From an uncultured Xanthobacteraceae bacterium (GTDB lineage Bacteria; Pseudomonadota; Alphaproteobacteria; Rhizobiales; Xanthobacteraceae), in the NCBI GenBank assembly GCA_955652195.1, contig CATPBC010000059.1:1-7325 (forward strand): a DNA stretch of 7,325 nucleotides, in the 5' to 3' direction. The translations under genes were made by a program, and so were the position numbers. Shown here piece by piece: positions 1-4,481 of the stretch (positions are counted from its first letter, which is position 1; the number at the start of each line of letters is the position of its first letter). Below the pieces are notes generated by a model. The model was not told the origin of the DNA, did not search any database, and was given only the letters and a program-made list of their open reading frames with translations.

Positions 1-127
1 CACACAGCGTGGTTTCAAACCCGGTCCACGACGCGAACTCGATCCCGCCGCCGGCGTTTCGGTCGTGACCTGGCAGCGCACTCGAGGACACTGACGATCG
101 TCACCGCGATGATTATTTTATTGCGAA

Positions 128-460
128 ATGCCACCCTTCCGTCCCCGCTCGGCTCCCTCCTCCACTGTCGCGCTCGATTATGAGATAGCGCAGGAACAAG
201 CCGCCGCACTCGGGCGAGCGGGCCGCGCGCTCGAAGCCGTGCTGGCCGCGCTGCTCGAATATGACCGCTATGTGGGAGCCGCTGGTGAGGCGCGGGCCAA
301 GCTCGTCGACGACGCCGGCGAAGCTCTTTGGCGCCTTCTCGTTCAGCGGGAATGCTGCGGCTTGCGCGACCCGCGGCCAGTCATGAGCGACTATCGGGTC
401 CCTCAAGAGGTGCAAAACCGGATCGGGATATTTCGCGGCCCGAAGCGCCGGCCACGCTGA
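128..460 (+). CDS. DUF6665-family small conserved protein
   Basis: A 110-residue soluble protein of unknown function. The segment around residues 16-40 (LDYEIAQEQAAALGRAGRAL) and the later block with VQRECCGLRD (about residues 72-81), followed by VMSDYRVPQEV, match what I remember of the DUF6665 family, a roughly 110-residue family common in Hyphomicrobiales. The match is from memory, not from a search. The middle looks helical and alanine-rich, and the protein has no signal peptide or membrane segment. The ATG at 128 is the first in-frame start and gives the normal family length; I see no strong ribosome binding site before it. The reading frame continues to a TGA at 458-460. It lies 158 nt before the DUF2336 gene and may or may not be co-transcribed with it. 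No catalytic motif is visible, so no role is proposed. Confidence 0.72.
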   Translation: MPPFRPRSAPSSTVALDYEIAQEQAAALGRAGRALEAVLAALLEYDRYVGAAGEARAKLVDDAGEALWRLLVQRECCGLRDPRPVMSDYRVPQEVQNRIGIFRGPKRRPR

Positions 461-471
461 ACTGCCACCTG

Positions 472-489
472 CCCATCCGGCCCATCCGG
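472..489. repeat. 9-bp tandem duplication
   Basis: CCCATCCGG occurs twice back to back, with a further CCC after it, 11 nt downstream of the DUF6665-like stop codon. It lies in the 158-nt gap before the DUF2336 gene. That gap otherwise holds only a short GC hairpin (CGGCCG at 502-507 and 512-517) without a T-run. Confidence 0.6.
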
Positions 490-618
490 CCCTTGGCATC
501 TCGGCCGCGTACGGCCGGCGCAACAACTTTGCTCGCGCGGGCTGCCCGGCAAGGTTTTGTTCACCCTTTGCGATGCATTGTCCCTGACAGTTCAATGGTG
601 TAGCCGCGCGTTCCGTAG

Positions 619-1569
619 ATGCGTACCCCCCAGCTGGCCGAGGAATTAGAGGCGGTGCTCGTTTCGGGCAGCGCCACCCGCCGCACCGATATCCTCAATC
701 GCGTCACCGATCTCTTTATTTACGGCGCCGCGCGCTATTCGCCTGAGCAAGTCGGCTTGTTTGGCGACGTTATGGCGCGCCTACTGCACGGCGCGGATGC
801 CGGCGCGCGCGCCCGGTTGGCCGAGCGGTTGGCGCCGATCGTAAACGCACCAGCCAACGTGATCCGGTTGCTCGCGCTGGACGACGAGATCGCGGTCGCA
901 GCTTCCGTACTGGCCCAATCCAAAGGGCTTGCCGAGCGCGAGCTCCTGCTGATCGCCAACAGCAAGGGCCAGGCTCATCTTTTGACCATCGCGCGGCGGC
1001 AAGGCTTAAGCGCACCGGTCACTGATGTGCTGATCGCGCGTGGCGATCGTGACGTGCTTGCTTCGCTGGCCCGCAATGGCGATGCGCAATTTTCTGAGGC
1101 CGGCCGGCGGCGGCTACTTGAGCGAACGCGCGGCGATGCTGTGCCCGCGGTCGAGCCGGCGCAGCGATTCCGGATCGGACCACAAGATCGTCCGCCATCG
1201 CCTGGCGAGTCCGAGATCTACCGCTATGCCCGCCACGGTAAGTTTGAGGAGACTGCTGCCGCGCTGTCGATCATTTCAGGCCTCCCGCAGGACGCGGTCG
1301 AGCGCACGCTCCTTAACCCGCGTGCCGAAGCCGTGCTCGTTCTAGCGAAAGCCGTAGGATTGTCGTCCATCACCACCGAAGCAATCTTACGCTTGCGCGC
1401 GGCCGATTGCGGCATGTCGGCGGAGGATGTGGCGCAAGCTATGGCAAAGTTCAGCCGCTTGCCGCGCGATAGCGCACGGCGCGTATTGAACTTCTTCCGC
1501 ATCCGTCTCGAAAACCCGCAATCCGGAGCCGCATCGACAGCGCCCCCGGCATTGGCCGTCAAGCCTTAG
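619..1569 (+). CDS. DUF2336 domain-containing protein
   Basis: A 316-residue cytoplasmic, largely helical protein of the alphaproteobacterial DUF2336 family, whose biochemical function is unknown. The N-terminal half carries the family-like stretch with NAPANVIRLLALDDEIAVAA followed by SVLAQSKGL (about residues 76-105), and ARGDRDVLASLARN (about residues 139-152). After a proline-rich linker near residues 175-195, the C-terminal half (about 205-295) repeats helical pairs such as GKFEETAAALSIISGLP and AEAVLVLAKAVGLS. I infer a HEAT-like scaffold. The tail is alanine/proline-rich. The start is the first ATG after an in-frame stop; no clear ribosome binding site precedes it. The stop lies inside a 14-bp tandem repeat. 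The gene converges with the glycine-zipper gene, 64 nt away. Confidence 0.88.
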   Translation: MRTPQLAEELEAVLVSGSATRRTDILNRVTDLFIYGAARYSPEQVGLFGDVMARLLHGADAGARARLAERLAPIVNAPANVIRLLALDDEIAVAASVLAQSKGLAERELLLIANSKGQAHLLTIARRQGLSAPVTDVLIARGDRDVLASLARNGDAQFSEAGRRRLLERTRGDAVPAVEPAQRFRIGPQDRPPSPGESEIYRYARHGKFEETAAALSIISGLPQDAVERTLLNPRAEAVLVLAKAVGLSSITTEAILRLRAADCGMSAEDVAQAMAKFSRLPRDSARRVLNFFRIRLENPQSGAASTAPPALAVKP

Positions 1570-1600
1570 CTGTCAAGACTTAGCTGCCAAGACTTGGCCG
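1559..1600. repeat. 14-bp tandem repeat, three copies, spanning the DUF2336 stop
   Basis: Three adjacent 14-bp units: TCAAGCCTTAGCTG (1559-1572), TCAAGACTTAGCTG (1573-1586) and CCAAGACTTGGCCG (1587-1600). The preceding 14 bases (1545-1558) match the third unit at 10 of 14 positions and may be a decayed fourth copy inside the coding region. The DUF2336 TAG stop (1567-1569) is in the first unit. Confidence 0.8.
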
Positions 1601-1603
1601 GCG

Positions 1604-1617
1604 ACCGCCGCGGCGGT
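1604..1617. other. GC-rich palindrome between convergent genes
   Basis: ACCGCCGCGGCGGT is a perfect 14-bp palindrome in the gap between the DUF2336 gene and the oppositely oriented glycine-zipper gene. It could form a short hairpin acting on both transcripts, but there is no T-run on either side, so a terminator role is only a guess. Confidence 0.3.
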
Positions 1618-1633
1618 TCGCTTCGGACTGATC

Positions 1634-1942
1634 TTAGTAGCAGTAGCCCGGCTGCACCTGTAACCAGGAGCCGTTTGGATAACGGTAATAGCAGCCGCCG
1701 CGCCAAAAGTAATAGCCGCTGTTGCGACGTTGCGCTTCCGAGGCGATCACCGCACCCGTGGTGGCGCCGATCACCGCACCGGCAACGGCACCGCCTGCGC
1801 CGCGACCGACCGCGCCGCCGATTATGCCGCCAAGCGCGCCGCCGACGATTGCTCCGGCGACCGGATCCTGTGCCGATGCCTGTTGCACCGGCATTAACGC
1901 CGCCATGCCCAAGAAGGCCGCGGCTGCCAAGCTTCGCTTCAT
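1634..1942 (-). CDS. Exported glycine-zipper protein
   Basis: A 102-residue exported protein. Residues 1-24 form a signal peptide (MKRS, hydrophobic alanine-rich core, ASA before Q25), so the mature protein starts near Q25. Residues 28-66 are a glycine zipper with near-perfect four-residue spacing: G30, G34, G38, G42, G46, then G51, G55, G59, G63. This pattern packs helices in or against membranes and resembles the 17-kDa surface antigen / YMGG type. The C-terminus is rich in Tyr and Trp and has two cysteines (C84, C101) that could form a periplasmic disulfide. I chose the start at 1942 because GGGAGAGGG lies just upstream on this strand and the signal peptide begins there; an in-frame ATG 30 nt further upstream would put a charged stretch before it. 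Role inferred: envelope protein or membrane-associated lipoprotein-like factor, although no lipobox is visible. Confidence 0.85.
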   Translation of the reverse strand: MKRSLAAAAFLGMAALMPVQQASAQDPVAGAIVGGALGGIIGGAVGRGAGGAVAGAVIGATTGAVIASEAQRRNSGYYFWRGGCYYRYPNGSWLQVQPGYCY

Positions 1943-2188
1943 TATCCCTCTCCCTCGTTCCTCGAATTCCATCCAGGTTTGGCTTAAGACTTCGCCGGCC
2001 GCCGGTTTGAAATTCGCCGCATCATAGACCGTCTCGGGGCCGAACTTCGACTGGAATGTTGCCGAAATGGAGGCAGCACCGGTTACCCTGTTCTACGGTG
2101 GCAGAAAGCAATGAGGGATGCGGGTTTTCATAATCAAGCCAGCCGCCAGAAATTAACGAGATAAACGTCGGGCGCAGACTCTCCCATT

Positions 2189-2220
2189 GGGCTCTGACGC
2201 TTGGCGTCTCACCGGAGCCT
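2189..2220 (+). promoter_or_regulatory. Possible stem-loop in the speD upstream region
   Basis: An inner stem GACGC (2196-2200), loop TTG, GCGTC (2204-2208) is enclosed by an outer stem GGCTC (2190-2194) with GAGCC (2215-2219), extendable by one G-U pair. A further hairpin follows at 2241-2254. It could be part of a structured leader or a small RNA, but GC-rich DNA makes chance hairpins common, and whether it is transcribed with speD is unknown. Confidence 0.25.
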
Positions 2221-2499
2221 GATCGAGATCCAGCGCCCGTCTCGCAAGCGCGAGCAAGACCGCGAGATCGCAAAGACGTTGGAGTCGCGGCACGCCATTC
2301 CAACTTGCAAGTTCTTCACGTCGCGCAGCAACAATCGTGACAAAGCGTTAAAGGTTTCGTTGCAGAATCTGCTTGACTCCCCGCTGATTGCATTTATGTG
2401 GGGATTTAGCCGCTGTTGGTCGGTTCGCGTGGACTGATCGAGCGGCTTTCGCTTGCCGTGACGTCGGTCCGCCGGCATTTCGGATTGTTGTCCCTGATT

Positions 2500-2507
2500 G
2501 GGGAGGA
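2500..2507 (+). promoter_or_regulatory. Ribosome binding site of speD
   Basis: GGGGAGGA lies 4 nt before the ATG at 2512. It fixes that start against a longer in-frame TTG start at 2416, which would add 32 unconserved residues. Confidence 0.8.
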
Positions 2508-2511
2508 CGGC

Positions 2512-3024
2512 ATGAGTCAGAACGCCCTCTTGCGATCGGTGAAGGGCTTGGGCGTTCCAAGTACCGCCCGCAAGGAAGACCGCAAGACAAAATTGAAAGT
2601 GGCGGCTTCGGCGGCGGCAGAAAGCCGTCAGGAATTTCCCTCCAAGGACCACTTTGCCATTCGCCATGGCGTGCGCTGCGCCGGCGTGCATCTGATCGTG
2701 GACCTGCACGGCGCCAAGCGGCTTAATGACATCGATCATATCGAGGCGACGTTGCGGCGCTGTGTCGAAGCCGCTCGCGCGACGCTCCTGCACATTCACC
2801 TGCATCATTTCCAGCCGAGCGGCGTGTCCGGCGTCGCCGTGCTGGCCGAGAGCCACATCTCCATCCACACCTGGCCGGAGGCGGGTTACGCCGCGCTCGA
2901 CATATTCATGTGCGGCTCCGCCGAGCCGGACAATTGCATTCCCGTGCTGCGAGAAGCGTTTGAGGCAAAGCGCGTCGACGTCAATGAAATCCTGCGCGGG
3001 CAAGAGGCCTCACAAGAGGCCTGA
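2512..3024 (+). CDS. speD: S-adenosylmethionine decarboxylase proenzyme
   Basis: A 170-residue proenzyme that cleaves itself to a pyruvoyl enzyme and decarboxylates S-adenosylmethionine, giving the aminopropyl donor for spermidine synthesis in the cytoplasm. The signature ESHISIHTWPE is present. By family knowledge (Thermotoga-type bacterial SpeD), cleavage falls between Glu113 and Ser114, and Ser114 becomes the pyruvoyl group. His119 and Cys134 (in DIFMCG) occupy the spacing of the processing and proton-donor residues. The family core starts near residue 50 (RHGVRCAGVHLIVDL). The first 45 or so residues are a basic, low-complexity extension that most short SpeD proteins lack. The C-terminus ends in a small duplication, QEASQEA. 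An intrinsic terminator follows 37 nt after the stop, before speE, the next enzyme in the pathway. Confidence 0.95.
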   Translation: MSQNALLRSVKGLGVPSTARKEDRKTKLKVAASAAAESRQEFPSKDHFAIRHGVRCAGVHLIVDLHGAKRLNDIDHIEATLRRCVEAARATLLHIHLHHFQPSGVSGVAVLAESHISIHTWPEAGYAALDIFMCGSAEPDNCIPVLREAFEAKRVDVNEILRGQEASQEA

Positions 3025-3036
3025 CAAGGCGCCTGC
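3001..3036. repeat. 12-bp tandem repeat, three copies, spanning the speD stop
   Basis: Units CAAGAGGCCTCA (3001-3012), CAAGAGGCCTGA (3013-3024) and CAAGGCGCCTGC (3025-3036) follow each other exactly. The first two encode QEAS and QEA plus the TGA stop; the third is non-coding and diverged. Confidence 0.8.
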
Positions 3037-3061
3037 TCGGACCATAACTCGAACCGCAAGC

Positions 3062-3091
3062 GGCCGGGTCTCGTCCCGGCCTTTCGTTTTT
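3062..3091 (+). terminator. Rho-independent terminator after speD
   Basis: A perfect 7-bp GC stem, GGCCGGG (3062-3068) with CCCGGCC (3075-3081), has a 6-nt loop and is followed directly by TTTCGTTTTT. It sits 37 nt after the speD stop and 95 nt before the speE start, so most transcripts from the speD promoter should end here. Confidence 0.88.
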
Positions 3092-3174
3092 GCAAAAACC
3101 GCTTTTGTGGTGTTCGGATGTGGAATTTGCGTTGATTGCGCAAGATGGGCCACCATCTGCCGGCAGGCTGTCGC

Positions 3175-3179
3175 GAGGG
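3175..3179 (+). promoter_or_regulatory. Ribosome binding site deciding the GTG start of speE
   Basis: GAGGG lies 7 nt before the GTG at 3187. The other in-frame choices, TTG at 3136 and ATG at 3145, have no such site and would add unrelated residues (GHHLPAGCREGAT) before the lysine-rich tail. Confidence 0.65.
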
Positions 3180-3186
3180 TGCAACG

Positions 3187-4170
3187 GTGAAAAAATCGAT
3201 CGAACATCCAGCCAAAAAATCGACTAAGAAATCTGCCAAGAAACCTGCCAAAAAGCGCTGGATTCCAGAGACACTATTCAACGACCTCGGTTTCCGCATG
3301 ACCTTCGAAGTCGACAAGGTGCTCTACGAGCTGCAGACCAAGCACCAGCACCTTGTGCTGTTCGAGCACCGCTTCTTCGGCAAGATGCTCATGCTCGATG
3401 GCGCGACGCAAATCTCCAAAAAGGATGAGTTCATCTACCAGGAAATGATGTCGCATGTGCCGTTGTTCGCCCATGGTAAGGCCGAGGACGTGCTTATCGT
3501 CGGCGGCGGCGATTGCGGCATTGCCGAGGAGGTGCTCAAGCACAAGACGGTGAAGCGGCTCATCCAGGTCGAGATCGACCCCGCCGTCATTGAGTTCGCC
3601 AAAGAGCACTTTCCGGAATTCACCAAGCCGGTCTTTGCCGATAAACGCTTCGAATCCGTGATCGATGACGGCGCCAAATATGTCGCCAGGACCGGCCGAC
3701 GGTTCGATGCCATTATCGTAGACTCCACCGATCCGATCGGCCCGGGAAAGATTTTGTTCGGAAGCAAATTCTACGCCGGCTGCAAACGTTGCATGAAGCC
3801 AGGCGGCATCCTGGTGACGCAGAATGGCGTTCCGTTTTTCCAGAACAACGAGCTTGCCTCGACGATGCGCAAGTTCCGGCGGCTATTTGCGGATGCGAAC
3901 TGCTATGTCGCGGCCATCCCGGTCTATGTCGGCGGCCACATGGCAATGGGGATCGCCAGTGACGACACGCAATTGCGGCGGCACTCGGTGGAGACCATCG
4001 CGCAGCGCTATCGCACGGCCGGCAGTTTCAAGACCAAGTATTGGACCCCCGAGGTTCACGTCGCCGCATTTGCAAAGCCGCGCTTCATCGCCGATCTCGT
4101 CGCCAAAGGTTGTGAGCCGAAGCAGGCTGAGACGGTCGGCAGACGAACGCCAGGCTTTGGTGTAGGCTAG
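3187..4170 (+). CDS. speE: Polyamine aminopropyltransferase (spermidine synthase) with a lysine-rich N-terminal tail
   Basis: A 327-residue cytoplasmic enzyme that moves the aminopropyl group of decarboxylated S-adenosylmethionine to putrescine, giving spermidine and methylthioadenosine. The short beta-strand N-terminal domain (about residues 25-95) holds FGKMLMLDGATQ and the substrate-site DEFIYQEM (80-87). The Rossmann domain starts with VLIVGGGDCG (102-111), where Cys110 replaces the usual glycine of GGGDG. EIDP and DDGAKYV follow, and then DSTDPIGPG (179-187), whose first aspartate is the catalytic base in the family. E. coli SpeE is about 288 residues; this one is longer because of the basic tail at residues 1-24 (AKKSTKKSAKKPAKKR) and a C-terminal tail. 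The start is GTG. The TAG stop lies in the CTAG end of a palindromic repeat. The speD terminator just upstream implies a separate promoter within 3092-3186, but I see no clear one. Confidence 0.95.
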   Translation: MKKSIEHPAKKSTKKSAKKPAKKRWIPETLFNDLGFRMTFEVDKVLYELQTKHQHLVLFEHRFFGKMLMLDGATQISKKDEFIYQEMMSHVPLFAHGKAEDVLIVGGGDCGIAEEVLKHKTVKRLIQVEIDPAVIEFAKEHFPEFTKPVFADKRFESVIDDGAKYVARTGRRFDAIIVDSTDPIGPGKILFGSKFYAGCKRCMKPGGILVTQNGVPFFQNNELASTMRKFRRLFADANCYVAAIPVYVGGHMAMGIASDDTQLRRHSVETIAQRYRTAGSFKTKYWTPEVHVAAFAKPRFIADLVAKGCEPKQAETVGRRTPGFGVG

Positions 4171-4242
4171 TGTCCCGATTCCGAAGTTCGCACGCTTTGT
4201 CGGCATGCTTTCATGCGAACTTCGGAATCAAAGGGACCCTAG
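4167..4242 (-). repeat. CTAG-bounded palindromic element, copy 1 (76 bp)
   Basis: A 16-bp perfect inverted repeat (4177-4192 with 4214-4229; arm GATTCCGAAGTTCGCA) is flanked by GTCCC (4172-4176) and GGGAC (4233-4237), and ends in CTAG on both sides. The loop is 21 nt. One arm carries a 3-nt TTT bulge. Read on the minus strand, the element lines up with the copy at 4256-4332: both are CTAG, a paired box, CTTT at positions 10-13, a long stem containing GAAGTTC, and a loop starting near ATGA. The element begins at the speE stop codon. It could be a small transposon-derived (MITE-like) repeat. It might also act as a hairpin at the speE transcript end, but there is no T-run. Confidence 0.85.
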
Positions 4243-4248
4243 CAAATA

Positions 4249-4254
4249 TATAAT
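4249..4254 (+). promoter_or_regulatory. Perfect -10 consensus between two palindromes
   Basis: TATAAT lies in the 13-nt AT-rich spacer between the two palindromic elements. The sequence about 17 nt upstream (AATCAA, 4226-4231) is a poor -35 element, so promoter activity is uncertain. Its position, about 230 nt before pirin, would give a long leader containing copy 2 and the third palindrome. Confidence 0.25.
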
Positions 4255-4255
4255 C

Positions 4256-4332
4256 CTAGTGCGGCTTTTGGATTTGAAGTTCCTATGAGAACTTCCGAGT
4301 GAACTGTAGGAACTTCAAATCCACCGCACTAG
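4256..4332 (+). repeat. CTAG-bounded palindromic element, copy 2 (77 bp)
   Basis: A 17-bp perfect inverted repeat (4269-4285 with 4307-4323, containing GGATTTGAAGTTCCTA) is enclosed by CTAGTGCGG (4256-4264) and CCGCACTAG (4324-4332), with a CTTT bulge on the left arm and a 21-nt loop. It has the same size and plan as copy 1 but lies in the opposite orientation. The arms differ in sequence yet stay fully paired in both copies. I recall repeats starting CTAGTGCGGTGGATTTGAAG from Bradyrhizobium-type genomes; this is memory, not a search. Confidence 0.85.
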
Positions 4333-4360
4333 AGGTCGATCGGCTTCGATCGGCGGCTAA

Positions 4361-4407
4361 AGCATGATCCCGAAAAGTGGGAACCGGTTTTCGGACAAGA
4401 TCATGCT
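4361..4407. repeat. Hyphomicrobiales-type intergenic palindrome
   Basis: AGCATGATC (4361-4369) pairs with GATCATGCT (4399-4407), and CCGAAAA (4370-4376) with TTTTCGG (4388-4394), around an AACCGGTT core. The 47-bp unit resembles a dispersed repeat that I recall as common in Hyphomicrobiales intergenic regions. It is unrelated in sequence to the two CTAG-bounded elements before it. Just upstream, CGATCGGC is repeated directly (4337-4344, 4347-4354). Confidence 0.8.
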
Positions 4408-4481
4408 CAAACAAAACTATAGCGGCATGACGATTCGAGGAATTTTTCGTTCCGCCCTAGTGGCATTGAAAAGTTGAAAAT

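Larger units (their letters stand above)
1943..2511. other. Gene-free stretch: divergent region between glycine-zipper gene and speD
   Basis: This 569-nt stretch separates two divergent genes and must hold both promoters. I find no reading frame with a convincing start, ribosome binding site or recognisable protein. The visible structures are a two-tier stem-loop at 2189-2220 and a smaller hairpin at 2241-2254 (CTCGC, loop, GCGAG). A TTGACT at 2373-2378 would make a reasonable -35 element for speD, but the facing -10 region (around 2395-2400, TATGTG) is poor. No known riboswitch class was recognised. Confidence 0.5.

Noticed and set aside
1..94. Open frame running in from the window edge and ending at TGA 92-94 (possible 3' end of an upstream gene)
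   Set aside because: Only 30 codons are visible and they match nothing I recognise; two other frames are open over similar lengths.
538..560. CGGG-CTG-CCCG hairpin followed by GTTTTG as a terminator after the DUF6665-like gene
   Set aside because: The stem is only 4 bp with a 3-nt loop, and the T-run is short and displaced.
113..595. Minus-strand open frame of 160 codons across the DUF6665-like gene
   Set aside because: The plus-strand frame matches a remembered family and has family length; the minus-strand product is low-complexity and unrecognised.
1594..2010. Plus-strand open frame opposite the glycine-zipper gene
   Set aside because: The product is Arg/Pro low complexity, and the minus strand carries a signal peptide, zipper and good ribosome binding site.
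2022..2303. Minus-strand open frame of 93 codons in the speD upstream region
   Set aside because: No ribosome binding site, arginine/serine-rich composition typical of shadow frames, and no recognisable family.
2201..2437. Plus-strand open frame of 78 codons upstream of speD
   Set aside because: It needs a TTG start inside a hairpin with no ribosome binding site, and its product resembles nothing I know.
2209..3003. Long minus-strand open frame (264 codons) opposite speD
   Set aside because: It is antisense to the well-supported SpeD frame and exists because of GC-biased codon use; it has no recognisable domain and no ribosome binding site.
3136..3186. Upstream in-frame TTG or ATG starts for speE
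   Set aside because: No ribosome binding site precedes them, whereas GAGGG is well placed for the GTG at 3187.
4167..4407. CRISPR array
   Set aside because: The repeats are palindromic, of differing sequence and not regularly spaced, with no cas genes nearby.
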